The notes under the pieces are model-generated. The model made no database searches. It was not told the DNA's origin and worked only from the letters and a program-made list of their open reading frames with translations. Made by a program: the position numbers and the translations under genes. Positions 26,433-35,013 of a stretch of DNA of 64,000 nt are shown here, in pieces; position 1 is the first letter of the stretch; the number at the start of each line of letters is the position of its first letter. The stretch comes from Paenimyroides baculatum (lineage in GTDB: Bacteria > Bacteroidota > Bacteroidia > Flavobacteriales > Flavobacteriaceae): positions 1 through 64,000 of the forward strand of contig NZ_VWSG01000003.1 of the NCBI RefSeq assembly GCF_008629655.1, read 5' to 3'.

Positions 26433-26736
26433 TTACATATTTGGCCTTAAAATCATTCCGCCGTCGATCAGGATTTCAGTTCCTTTCACAAAATTAGCCG
26501 CATCATTATCAGATAAATAAACAACAGCTTTAGCAAAATCTTCTACAGATCCCATTTTCTTCAACGGAATTTTATTAATCATCTAATCATTCAAACGTTC
26601 CAATACTTTTTCATCCAATCCGGGTTTGGTAAGTAATTCAGTTTTGATTGGTGCGGGGCTTACAATATTCACACGGAGTTTTTGCAATAAAATTTAAAGC
26701 TGCGTACTTTGCTGATAAACCGAGCGGTTTGGTTTC
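26433..26736 (-). pseudogene. SDR-family oxidoreductase, C-terminal remnant
   Basis: Reading on the minus strand gives SAKYAALNFIAKT, then in another frame VNIVSPAPIKTELLTKPGLDEK, a TAG stop after ERLND, and then IPLKKMGSVEDFAKAVVYLSD with DGGMILRPNM at the end. The YAALNFIAKT, VSPAPIKTE and LIDGG segments are those of classical short-chain dehydrogenases. At least one frameshift and one stop are present and the N-terminal two thirds (the Rossmann GxxxGxG part) are missing. This is a clear dead gene. Confidence 0.85.
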
Positions 26737-26854
26737 TTATTTTTTTTATCTAAAAAAAACTAAGACGACGTAAATGAATAAATCCAGAAGTGCTGAACAC
26801 ATTTAAATTTTGGTAACTATATACAATAATACACAAAAATCAAAATAACTTAAT

Positions 26855-26995
26855 ATGTCATTAAGAATTAGGAAAAACGGAGCTATTGTTTGTGGTGCTA
26901 TGAGTTTACCTCAGGAAGATGATACTTATTTAGATGATAATATTCATTATTATTTGTCAGTTTTAACTGAGGCAATAGTACCTTTTATTTTATAA
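26855..26995 (+). CDS. Possible small or truncated protein
   Basis: A 46-residue frame starting MSLRIRKNGAIVCGAM and containing EDDTYLDDNIHYYLSV. The pattern resembles short phage-like proteins that I remember as continuing with a Trp-rich C-terminus; here the frame ends early in hydrophobic residues, suggesting truncation. Low certainty. Confidence 0.35.
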   Translation: MSLRIRKNGAIVCGAMSLPQEDDTYLDDNIHYYLSVLTEAIVPFIL

Positions 26996-27208
26996 AAACA
27001 GCTGCTACAAGCCAATGATACCGGTATTTAGATAAAATTAAGACTTGTACGATGTAGCGGCACAACTATTGGAATGTTATCATTAGTTTTGAAGAAAAGA
27101 ATTTTACACACTCATTGCTTTGGTAGGTTAATGAGTGTGTTTTTTATTCCGTTTATAAAATTACCTATTGAGTAAAAATAATCTGCAAGTAGTGTGACTG
27201 TAAAAATA

Positions 27209-27238
27209 AACACCCAGCTTATAGAAAAGCCGGGTGTT
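27209..27238 (-). terminator. Terminator for the small minus-strand ORF
   Basis: Stem AACACCC-A-GC with one mismatch and a 10-base loop. On the minus strand it is followed by TTTATTTTT. Confidence 0.7.
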
Positions 27239-27252
27239 CAGTGAGATATTAT

Positions 27253-27405
27253 TTAAACCTGTACTTGCATGTACAAATTTATTTTTCCTACGATTTTTAA
27301 AATCTTTAAGTTTTCTTCGCTATGACTGCGAAATCTTTTAAAATCTTCATTCAATTTTTGTAGCAAACCCTCCCTTATCAGCATTAAATCTGTTTCGGTA
27401 AACAT
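27253..27405 (-). CDS. Small hypothetical protein, 50 residues
   Basis: The frame runs from ATG at 27405 to TAA at 27253 and encodes MFTETDLMLIREGLLQKL followed by a Lys/Glu-rich amphipathic helix and a hydrophobic tail. A good terminator lies 15 bp beyond the stop on the same strand, which supports real transcription. No family recognised. The helical, charged character would suit a small regulator or antitoxin-like protein, but nothing proves that. Confidence 0.5.
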   Translation of the reverse strand: MFTETDLMLIREGLLQKLNEDFKRFRSHSEENLKILKIVGKINLYMQVQV

Positions 27406-27526
27406 TGTTTGTATAATTTTTTATAAATATACGTATTTTAATTTGAATTATCTTACGTTTTTTAACTTAATGTCTTGATTTTGTATAACAATTTTTGATA
27501 TTCCTATTGAAACAACAGTCACTATC

Positions 27527-28291
27527 TTACATTTTACCATAAAGCAACAAGCGTTTGAAAGAATAAATCGCAGGAAATTTTGAGAATGTTTTTTCTATTC
27601 TTTTTTTGTATTCACCAATGAAAATTTCGGATTGTTCTTCTAATAGTCTTTCCATATACGGAATCAGTGCAGAACCAGAAATAAAATCAAATAATTTCTC
27701 AGCATCATCTGCAATGATCGGATATACTTTTTGAATAATCTGAATATCCTTTAGACCACCATCAAACATAATTTGCGCATATTCGTCAATGCTCAGCATC
27801 GTCGGTTCTCTTTTCCAACCGTTGAGGAACTCACTGTATAGTTTTTCCTGAACGAGTTCAAGAAGTATTATATTGAGAACATTGTGAGCCTGCATGGGCA
27901 TTTGAATTGCAAATTGTCCGTTTTCAGTAAGATGTGAAATTAAATTTGGAAATAACTCCTCATGATTGTCTGACCATTGAAGCGCCGCATTGCTAAAAAT
28001 AAGATCGAATTTTTGATTGTACTGAATAAATTCTTCTACAGAAGCCAATTTGAAATCCAGTTTTTCAGTTTTAAATTGTTTACTTTTCGCAAGCATTTCC
28101 GCAGAAGAATCAATCCCGATAAAATTCGCATTATCAAACTTTTGTGAAAGAATATGGGTTTGTTCGCCTGTTCCGCAGCCTATATCAATTGCAGTTTTAA
28201 TATTTTGTGGAGAAATAAATTCAGTCAAATCAAAAAACGGTTGGTAGCGGATGTTTTTAAACTGGTTGTATGTTTCAGGGTTCCAAGGCAT
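27527..28291 (-). CDS. tam: Trans-aconitate 2-methyltransferase-like SAM methyltransferase
   Basis: A 254-residue class I methyltransferase. Motif I is AIDIGCGTGEQTHIL, the acidic end of strand 2 is FIGIDSSAEML, and the NAALQWSDNHEELFP segment is typical of Tam enzymes, as is the MPMQAHN stretch. Tam methylates trans-aconitate, an inhibitor of the citric acid cycle formed spontaneously from cis-aconitate. The start MPWNPETYNQFKN matches the family well. It stands alone, with repeats on one side. Confidence 0.82.
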   Translation of the reverse strand: MPWNPETYNQFKNIRYQPFFDLTEFISPQNIKTAIDIGCGTGEQTHILSQKFDNANFIGIDSSAEMLAKSKQFKTEKLDFKLASVEEFIQYNQKFDLIFSNAALQWSDNHEELFPNLISHLTENGQFAIQMPMQAHNVLNIILLELVQEKLYSEFLNGWKREPTMLSIDEYAQIMFDGGLKDIQIIQKVYPIIADDAEKLFDFISGSALIPYMERLLEEQSEIFIGEYKKRIEKTFSKFPAIYSFKRLLLYGKM

Positions 28292-28561
28292 GGTATACGA
28301 TTTTAGGATTAGACGATCTTACTGTACAATATACAAATTTCAACTCAGTCCAAATATAATATGGTGTTTGATTCTATTTATTGGTCAATTATTTTTTAAT
28401 TTAAAAGCAACTTGAATTATTAATGTTTTTATATTAAATCAGCAGATAGAGATGAATCGTTCAGTGATTCCATACCCAATTAAAAAATTCATATCGTTTA
28501 GTTAATAGTACATTTTATTTTTAATGATACTAATCTCCATGTTTTCTACTTGTCTGCCCGT

Positions 28562-29220
28562 TTGTCAAGCAAGGGGTGACAGCAAACTGCTATTTTTAGT
28601 TTGGATGTATTGGTTCTCGACTGGGCTAGAACTGACGTGGGGTTGTTTATATGTGTGATGTTAGGTGTTAGGTGTTAGGTGCGGGATGCCAGATGTTATG
28701 TGCCTTGTCAAGCAAGGGTTGACAGCAAACTGCTATTTTTAGTTTGGATGTATTGGTTCTCGACTATCGCTCGAACTGACGTGGATTTGGAGTTGTTGAG
28801 CTGTTTGATTTTTATATCTTGGAGATTCCGGAACAAGTCCGGAACAAGTCCGGAATGACAGTAAATAGTTAAGAAAATGGGCAGTTCGACAGGATCACTT
28901 ACCGCAGAGTTCTCGACTGGGCTAGAACTGACGTGGGGTTGTTTATATGTGTGATGTTAGGTGTTGGGTGCCTGGTGCTAGGTGCGGGATGCCAGATGTT
29001 ATGTGCCTTGTCAAGCAAGGGGTGACAGCAAACTGCTATTTTTAGTTTGGATGTATTGGTTCTCGACTATGGCTCGAACTGACGGGGTTGTTGAGCTGTT
29101 TGGTTTTTATATGTTGGAGATTCCGGAACAAGTCCGGAATGACAGTACATAGTTAAGAAAATGGGCAGTTCGACAGGATCACTTACCGCAGAGTTCTCGA
29201 CTGGGCTAGAACTGACGTGG
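28562..29220. repeat. Tandem repeat array, units of about 285-295 bp
   Basis: The segment beginning CTGGGCTAGAACTGACGTGG occurs at 28621, 28917 and 29201, spacing 296 and 284 bp. Within each unit a 60-bp block starting TTGTCAAGCAAGG occurs (copies at 28562, 28705, 29008) and a block with CCGGAACAAGTCCGGAATGA. Several parts are short inverted repeats (GTTCT...AGAAC; CCTTG...CAAGG). A GTTAGGT heptamer is repeated in the first unit. No protein is encoded. The local base composition is richer in GC than the flanks. Confidence 0.85.
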
Positions 29221-29230
29221 ATTAGGAGTG

Positions 29231-29355
29231 TTAGAAATATTTGGCTTCGAGATCTCCATTGTTAGTAATCGATACCTTTCTGTTTTTCTCTTCTTTTACG
29301 CCCAGGCTTTATTTAACAGCTTGGAAGTCGTGACGCGAACCAAGCTACTTAAAGC
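29231..29355. repeat. Dispersed intergenic repeat, copy 1
   Basis: Begins TTAGAAATATTTGGCTTCG and contains GAGATCTCC, then a T-rich block and a stem-like part. It shares about 120 bp of similar order with the copy at 36545-36672 and a shorter similarity with 36772-36831. The element follows GAACTGACG both here and at 36749, so the two arrays have a common origin. Confidence 0.65.
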
Positions 29356-29592
29356 TTAAATACCGCTTTTGATTCGTGTGGAATGAGTCATTGTGTTTTT
29401 TGATTTTAAGTGGAATTAGTAAAGAGGGAATTAAAAAAAGTGATTATGAATACTTAGTTTTGAGAATTAAGATTGAAAAAAGAATGCTATACAGCTTTGA
29501 AATCAAAAGTAAATTTTTGTGATGCTAAAATAAATTCTCCATTAATATTAGAGTGCGAGAGAAACTTCACACAGCCTACCCTAAATTAATGT

Positions 29593-29600
29593 TATATTTG
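29593..29600 (+). promoter_or_regulatory. TAnnTTTG promoter of the repeat-interrupted gene
   Basis: TATATTTG, 14 bp before the ATG at 29615, with GTTA-rich sequence upstream. A matching -33 box is not sharp. Confidence 0.55.
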
Positions 29601-29614
29601 CGAAAACATTTAAA

Positions 29615-29951
29615 ATGAACAGAAAATTTATTATTCCGATTATCGGTATAGTTTTTTAATCTGGTTTTTAGCAACTTTGGCTTTCCGCATTGCCGGACAA
29701 TATTTTTTATCACAGAGTCGCCAACTATACTTACTATCTATACTTACTATCTATACTTACTATCTATACTTACTATCTATACTTACTATCTATACTTACT
29801 ATCTATACTTACTATCTATACTTACTATCTATACTTACTATCTATACTTACTATTCTTTATTTAACTTTAATTCCTGTATTGGCAGCAATTTCGGTTTTC
29901 ACTTTCAAAAAATTCAAACTATCAGGACTGTACGTCTTCAAAGTAAATTAG
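29615..29951 (+). pseudogene. Small membrane protein interrupted by a 13-bp tandem repeat
   Basis: Three frames make one protein. It starts MNRKFIIPIIGIVF (29615), shifts at a T6 tract (29652-29657) into LIWFLATLAFRIAGQYFLSQSRQ, passes ten copies of a 13-bp repeat encoding a Leu/Thr/Tyr-rich stretch, and ends in a third frame as LYLTLIPVLAAISVF with a KKFKLSGLYVFKVN tail stopping at 29951. Adding one T and one repeat unit would restore one continuous frame. N- and C-terminal parts resemble a small membrane protein (DUF5367-like). It could be dead, or a gene whose expression switches when repeat number changes. Confidence 0.65.
29725..29854. repeat. Ten perfect copies of a 13-bp tandem repeat
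   Basis: Unit CTATACTTACTAT, exactly ten copies, no mismatch. Thirteen is not a multiple of three, so each gained or lost unit changes the reading frame of the surrounding gene. Perfect identity of the copies points to recent or continuing expansion. Confidence 0.97.
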
Positions 29952-29999
29952 ACACTTAAGTGTAAAAACTAACTAGTAGTTTTTTAGAATTACATTAGT

Positions 30000-30737
30000 T
30001 TAAATAATGGTTATGGCGAAGTAATTACCTGCCAGAACCAGCATTACCAAACAAGCTAATATTATAAATGTATGGATAAGATAGGCAACCAGGCTTTTTA
30101 GAACCACCCATGATAATTTAACATGACTGAAGAACTGGCTGTTTGTCCACAAAATAAGCATAAAATCGAGCGTTATTAATATATAGTTCACCACCGAAAT
30201 AAATCCCGGATGTGCTGAAAGCATATAAAATACCGGAAGAAACAAAATGTGGACTACCAGTCGCTGACTACTTTTAAAAGCTTCAAAGATAATGAGTTCA
30301 GAAAAGTTAAGCCAATTAACCTTAAATGCGGTTTTTGTTGCAAACGTGAAGACCGGTATTGTAAAAAGAACGTACCACGAATAATACTTCATTACCCGTT
30401 CCATATGATGTATGGATTCGCTGTTTGTAGTACTTATTATTTTAACATCTGCCAAATGGTAGATTAATGCATATACGGTTGCCAGTATTATGGAAAGTGA
30501 CAAAGGACGAAAATGCCCTACCCTTTTACCTGCAATGTAATTGCGTATTTCTTCACCAGGTTTTTGAAACAGCCTTTTTAAAGAGTAACTGATACCTTTA
30601 TCGTAATGCAGAATACCGTGCTCTACATCTTCCATAAGAAATGACCAATCGATTCGATGCGTTTTGGCCGACTGACCGCAGGTATTACAGTAATTGCCGG
30701 TAAAAAGGCTGTTACAGTTTTTACATATTTTTTCCAT
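30000..30737 (-). CDS. DUF3667 domain membrane protein
   Basis: A 245-residue protein with an N-terminal zinc-ribbon-like part (CKNCNSLFTGNYCNTCGQ, four Cys), a linker with the DUF3667 mark HGILHYDKGISYSLKRLFQKPGEEIRNYIAGKRV, and then about five membrane helices. The family is typical of Bacteroidota and its function is unknown. Its last 20 codons and the following sequence are echoed at 38050-38140, a duplicated remnant of the gene. Confidence 0.85.
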   Translation of the reverse strand: MEKICKNCNSLFTGNYCNTCGQSAKTHRIDWSFLMEDVEHGILHYDKGISYSLKRLFQKPGEEIRNYIAGKRVGHFRPLSLSIILATVYALIYHLADVKIISTTNSESIHHMERVMKYYSWYVLFTIPVFTFATKTAFKVNWLNFSELIIFEAFKSSQRLVVHILFLPVFYMLSAHPGFISVVNYILITLDFMLILWTNSQFFSHVKLSWVVLKSLVAYLIHTFIILACLVMLVLAGNYFAITII

Positions 30738-30802
30738 AAATGCTTTATTCCCGGGTTAGCTAACTTGAAAAGAAGATGTGCTTTTACATCTAGACCTTTT
30801 AT

Positions 30803-31156
30803 TTACTGTACAACTACACTTTCTTTTATGTCAAAAGTACAGTTAGGATCTACTAAAGATACAGAAGCTATAACGGTGTATGATCCCGCCTTAGCATAAG
30901 TATGCGAAGTTGAAGTTCCTGTAACAGTTTCTGTTATTCCGTCACCATAGTTCCACTTAATTGTATTCTTTAAAGTATGCGTAGTACTGCTGTACGTAAC
31001 GTTAAGGTTCACCGTTTTTGAATTTTCATTTGAAATTTCATGGTGCACATTTGCAAAGAGTGATTGCCCGAAACAATCTGCAACATGCTCTGACTCATCT
31101 TTACTACATGCGGTAATAAATAGAATCACTATAGAAAAAAAGCCAATTATTCTCAT
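30803..31156 (-). CDS. Lipoprotein with a PKD-like domain
   Basis: A 117-residue protein with a lipoprotein signal (LFITACSKDES, Cys at about 17) and one PKD-type beta-sandwich, recognised by IKWNYGDGITETVTGTSTSHTYAKAGSYTV, including the conserved WxYGDG and HTYxxAGSYTV. PKD domains mediate surface contacts with proteins or glycans. It is the shortest such unit one would expect. The gene follows, on the same strand, the lipocalin-like gene at 31190 with a 33-bp gap, so the two may be co-transcribed. Confidence 0.8.
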   Translation of the reverse strand: MRIIGFFSIVILFITACSKDESEHVADCFGQSLFANVHHEISNENSKTVNLNVTYSSTTHTLKNTIKWNYGDGITETVTGTSTSHTYAKAGSYTVIASVSLVDPNCTFDIKESVVVQ

Positions 31157-31189
31157 AATTATATATAGTTAGGGTATTTTTAACTGCTT

Positions 31190-31561
31190 CTATTCAGTAA
31201 TCTTTTTGTATTCAAAACTTCCCAATTGAGGATATGTCATAATACGTTTTTCTGCAGTAAAATAATCAATCTGAAACTTTACTGGAATCAGTGCATTTTT
31301 AATTACCAGTTCTTTATTGTCTTTAGAAAGACTCCATTTTCCGTGATGTAGTTCGTCTCCGATCTTGCTGTCAAATTTTCCGTCTTCCATAAAGATCTGA
31401 TATACCTGATCAGTCTTAAAATAGTCTTTAATATCTTTTTCTTTGTTGTTGTGAGTCCATTTGACCAACTGCCATTTACCGACAAGTTCTTTTGAAGTTT
31501 GGGCAGTTACCGTGCCTGCTGTTAGAAACAACGTCATAAATAATAATACTATTGTTTTCAT
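31190..31561 (-). CDS. Secreted lipocalin-like protein
   Basis: A 123-residue protein with a type I signal peptide (MKTIVLLFMTLFLTAGTVTAQ, cut after Ala) and a small beta-barrel-like body that starts ELVGKWQLVKWTHNN and contains HHGKWSLSKDNKELVIKN, a common Bacteroidota lipocalin-like pattern. It probably acts in the periplasm; the ligand is unknown. It precedes the PKD lipoprotein gene on the same strand. Confidence 0.7.
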   Translation of the reverse strand: MKTIVLLFMTLFLTAGTVTAQTSKELVGKWQLVKWTHNNKEKDIKDYFKTDQVYQIFMEDGKFDSKIGDELHHGKWSLSKDNKELVIKNALIPVKFQIDYFTAEKRIMTYPQLGSFEYKKITE

Positions 31562-31947
31562 AATATTTAGTTTTTAATTTATATTAAATATACAAATTAT
31601 TATCAAAAATTGAGATATAACTTAAAAAGTTAATTTAAAATTTAAGTAAAGTTACAAATTATACAAATTTAACATTTATATAAAAATAAATTAACACATT
31701 ATATTATGGGTGATAGTTTTATGCAAACATTTTGCTATTAGGAACCTGATTCAGGATTTTAAGAAAATGACCAAAGCAAAAATAATTTTTACCAGAAACC
31801 CAGTTATTAAGGTTAACTCACTAATAAAATAGTCTCTCTAGAAAGATACGAGCAATCTTAAAAAGTGAGTATATTCGTTAATAGTTAAGTTGTGCGATAT
31901 TATGAATAACATTACGCTAAAAGAATTAATCAAAAAAATAAGATCAA
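31562..31947. other. Intergenic region
   Basis: About 385 AT-rich bases between the divergent lipocalin-like gene and the repeat lipoprotein. No ORF or RNA gene is evident. Confidence 0.5.
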
Positions 31948-33056
31948 ATGAATTCGTATATTATAAAATTATTATTCACTATCTCAATTGTAAGTATATT
32001 AATGTCATGTAAAACAAACAAAATATTAACTGATACAAGTAAAACTTTAAATGATGCTGATATATATGTTGTAGGATACGAATATAATGATAGTAAGTTT
32101 GAATCTTCAATAGAAGAGATTGCAGACGAAGTAGGCATGAAACACGTAGCTAAACTATGGAAAAATGGAGAAGACATTGACTTAGAAAGCAATGAACTAT
32201 ATTCAGATGCAAAATCTGTAGTTGTAAACAACAATGATGTTTATATTGTAGGATCTGTTATACTTGATAATGAATATGTTGCAACTATTTGGAAAAATGG
32301 AAAAATACAAAAATTGACAAACGGTAAAACTGCTGCTCATACCAGTTCTTTGTTTATAGACAATAACAACGTTTATATTCTTGGTGCCCAATATAATACA
32401 AAAAATTATGCTATTAAGCTATGGAAAAATGGTGTTTATACTGATGTAACAAATGGTGAAAACCCAACGAATGATGCTTCGATTTTTGTATATAAAGGAG
32501 ATGAATATATATGTGGACACGAACAAAGTGGAAATAAAAACAAACATTACAGAAATAACAGTGTAGCAAAAATCTGGAAAAACGGAAAACCACAAAATCT
32601 TAGCAATGGATTAAATGATTCTTATGCGCTTTCTTTATTTGTTGATAATGGTACCACTAATGTTGTAGGATATGAAATAGAAAATGATAAATATATAGCG
32701 AAATTATGGAAAAACGGAAAATCTCAGAATTTGTCTGATGCTTAAACAATTCCTTTGCAAGATCAATATATATTTGGAACAACAATACATATATTATTGG
32801 CAGTGAGAATATCAACGGTATTGAAGTGGCGAGATTATGGGTTAACGGAAAAGTACAATCTATTACAGATGGGAAACACCACGCTGTTGCGAATTCGGTT
32901 TTTGTAAAAAACAATACTATTTACATAGCAGGATATGAAAAAAATGACAATGATAGAGATGTGGCTAAATTATGGATAAACGGGGTGGCTAAAAACCTAA
33001 CTGATGGTACAAAAAACGGATATGCACATTCTATTTTTGTTGAAATTAAAAAATAA
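31948..33056 (+). pseudogene. Repeat lipoprotein (KLWKNG repeats, propeller-like), frameshifted
   Basis: Signal with lipobox (SILMSCKTNK) and then six to seven repeats of about 45-50 residues. Each has a core VYIVGxxxxxxxYxAKLWKNGKxxxLTNG followed by a hydrophobic strand pair, the spacing expected of beta-propeller blades. After KNGKSQNLSDA the frame stops at 32745, but the next frame continues the repeat without a gap (LNNSFARSIYIWNNNTYIIG, then VARLWVNGKVQ) to 33056. One lost G near 32740 explains it. Repaired length is about 369 residues. The family is unknown to me beyond its likely fold and outer-membrane anchoring. Confidence 0.75.
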
Positions 33057-33092
33057 AAAACGAAGCGTGTGCTACTAGTCTTGTTTTAAAAT

Positions 33093-33351
33093 ATGCATAG
33101 GAAGAACCAGGTGGCACAGTACAAACTTGAAATTGAAAACAAAAAAAACAGAATACCGCCATTTTAAAGAAAGCTACATAACCGAAACTATAAAAGAAAT
33201 AGGTCTTAAAAGAACATTAAAGCAGACCTACTGCTGTTTTGACTATTGATCGAAACCTTACCAACAAACGACATTCGATCTGCTTTATAAAGAAACTGAT
33301 CTATTGGATTACGTGGTTAAAGATCATTCGTTCTGCTTAAAAACACATTAA
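33093..33351 (+). pseudogene. Unrecognised broken gene with an A8 frameshift
   Basis: ATG at 33093 starts MHRKNQVAQYKLEIENKK, then an A8 run (33141-33148) changes frame; the next frame goes on TEYRHFKESYITETIKEIGLK, meets one TGA after CCFDY and continues SKPYQQTTFDLLYKETD to 33351. If the run had seven A bases the first two parts would join. The protein (about 85 residues) is not recognised. It could be a dead gene; the promoter of the DUF4494 gene lies after it. Confidence 0.4.
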
Positions 33352-33402
33352 AATTGTGAATATCTATTTAAAAAACACCCTTTACTTCATCACTTTTAAA
33401 CC

Positions 33403-33410
33403 TATCTTTG
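33403..33410 (+). promoter_or_regulatory. TAnnTTTG promoter of the DUF4494 gene
   Basis: TATCTTTG 21 bp before the ATG. The -33 region is not distinctive. Confidence 0.55.
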
Positions 33411-33431
33411 CCATCCTAAAAAAATAAAGAA

Positions 33432-33980
33432 ATGAGTGCAACATGGTATGAATGTAAAGTAAAATATAGAAAGTTAGATGAAACCGGAAAACAGAAAGTA
33501 GTTACAGAACCCTATTTAGTTGATGCTTTATCTTATACAGAAGCTGAAAAGAGAATTAACGAAGAGATGAAAGCTTTTATTAGCGAAGAATTTAAAATTA
33601 CCAACATTACTATGGCGAATTATGCAGAAATTCATCCATTTGAAAATGCAGATCGTTGGTTTAAATCTAAAATTTCGTTGTTGGCTTATGATGAAGAAAG
33701 CGGTAAAGAACGAAAAACTAATTTTTATTTGCTGATACAAGCCAATGACGTAAAAGAAGCCTTTGATAATACCATAATTATCATGAAAAACACAATGGGT
33801 GACTTTACCATTCCTACTATATCAGAATCGGCGATTGCAGATGTTTTTCCTTATTTTAGTGGAGAAGAAGGTGATGCAGAAAAATTAGAACAATTCAATA
33901 ACTTAAAAAATGCCAATTTAGAAAACGATCAATGGAAAGAAAATAAAGATGCCGCATTGATTGATGCGTTAGAGGTTTAG
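33432..33980 (+). CDS. DUF4494 family protein
   Basis: A 182-residue soluble protein starting MSATWYECKVKYRKLDETGKQKV and containing PYLVDALSYTEAEKRINEEM, hallmarks of the DUF4494 family found throughout Bacteroidota, usually as a single gene. The two halves (about 1-75 and 75-140) appear to be repeats of one alpha/beta unit, each with the YxxxxAxxRI or YLLIQANDVKEA pattern. Function is unknown. A strong terminator lies downstream. Confidence 0.85.
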   Translation: MSATWYECKVKYRKLDETGKQKVVTEPYLVDALSYTEAEKRINEEMKAFISEEFKITNITMANYAEIHPFENADRWFKSKISLLAYDEESGKERKTNFYLLIQANDVKEAFDNTIIIMKNTMGDFTIPTISESAIADVFPYFSGEEGDAEKLEQFNNLKNANLENDQWKENKDAALIDALEV

Positions 33981-34037
33981 AAAATAGATTATTTTGATAC
34001 TTCTGAATCCTTAATAAAAAAGTTAAAATGATAATTT

Positions 34038-34070
34038 AAACCTGCTCTGTATCGATTTAAGAGCAGGTTT
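34038..34070. terminator. Terminator after DUF4494
   Basis: AAACCTGCTCT, an 11-base loop, then AGAGCAGGTTT and T-rich sequence. A perfect 11-bp stem. Confidence 0.88.
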
Positions 34071-34185
34071 TAAAACTGAAAATAAAAAAATTTCTTTTTC
34101 TAATTACATAACTTCAATCACCAACTGACTATAAAATTACTTTTACGATTTAATAATAAACACAAAAAGTCAGTTACCAACCATT

Positions 34186-35013
34186 TTATTCTTTAACAGT
34201 AGCTTTTCCGGTAACGTTAAAAAATGTATAGTATAGGTTTATATATACCCCATTTGGAGCTGTACGAAGCATAGAGCTGTATATCTCTCGCCGGTAAGCC
34301 AAATCTATTCTTGCCTGACTGTTAAAAATAAATTGTACGGCGGGAGTTATATCCAAGAAAGATTTACCGTTTTCGTTTATGGTCTGACCAGCAAACTCCA
34401 ACATTAAATTTATGTTTGTCTCCTTGAAATTTTTATATTTCTTTGGATAAACCAACCTACCGAACGAAAGAGTATAATTGGTAGCATTATTACCAAAAGA
34501 AACAGGGAAATCATGATCAGGATGATTATCTAAAGCTTGTTCATAACTGAGCGATGAACTGATTGCTAATTTTTTGATAAGCTTAGTTGCAATTATCCCG
34601 GCTTCATATCCTGTATTATGCCCTAATATTTCTATTTGTTCCTGATGTATGTCAGCTCTGTTAAAACTATACCTTCCATATGCAGCTATTCTGAAATGGC
34701 TATTTAAATCGTCTGTTGAATAAAAGCGGTATTTAGCCATAAAGCTCCCTCCTTCTAAGTACAGTTGGTTGCTTCTATTACTAACAAATGCAGAAGTACG
34801 AACCATTAAATTTTTATCTAAACCGTACGTTATTTCGGGCATTAAGTGATAATTGTATCCCGAGACAAACTGCTCTTTAAACATAGACTGCATTAAATTG
34901 ACCGCAAGTGATTTTGCAGGAACATTGCTAGCAGGATCTGTAATAACAAATAGCTCCTGGGCATTTAACCTTTGCAAAAACAACACTAAAAAAACAAAGA
35001 CTATTTTCTTCAT
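34186..35013 (-). CDS. Outer-membrane beta-barrel protein of the metal cluster
   Basis: A 275-residue protein with a signal peptide (MKKIVFVFLVLFLQRLNAQ) and alternating aromatic strands throughout (for example FMAKYRFYS, ISSSLSYEQAL, YTLSFGRLVYP, QARIDLAYRREIY), so it is likely an outer-membrane barrel. It starts on the last base of the preceding HMA-domain gene, which shows coupling. Bacteroidota clusters that handle copper or other soft metals often carry such a barrel. It ends with a short tail rather than the usual aromatic last residue. Confidence 0.7.
   Translation of the reverse strand: MKKIVFVFLVLFLQRLNAQELFVITDPASNVPAKSLAVNLMQSMFKEQFVSGYNYHLMPEITYGLDKNLMVRTSAFVSNRSNQLYLEGGSFMAKYRFYSTDDLNSHFRIAAYGRYSFNRADIHQEQIEILGHNTGYEAGIIATKLIKKLAISSSLSYEQALDNHPDHDFPVSFGNNATNYTLSFGRLVYPKKYKNFKETNINLMLEFAGQTINENGKSFLDITPAVQFIFNSQARIDLAYRREIYSSMLRTAPNGVYINLYYTFFNVTGKATVKE

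Larger units (their letters stand above)
26737..27252. other. Intergenic region with a small ORF
   Basis: Apart from the 46-codon frame at 26855-26995 and the terminator at 27209-27238, nothing is recognised. A run of T and A near 26741-26760 is low-complexity. Confidence 0.4.

Noticed and set aside
26855..26995. Prophage remnant around the small ORF
   Set aside because: A single short frame with remembered similarity to phage proteins is not enough; no other phage gene lies near.
28700..29300. CRISPR array
   Set aside because: Repeat units are near 290 bp with internal blocks, without short repeats and unique spacers; no cas genes are in the window.
29725..29854. CRISPR or iteron array from the 13-bp repeats
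   Set aside because: Copies are contiguous with no spacers and lie inside a coding frame; no replication gene nearby.
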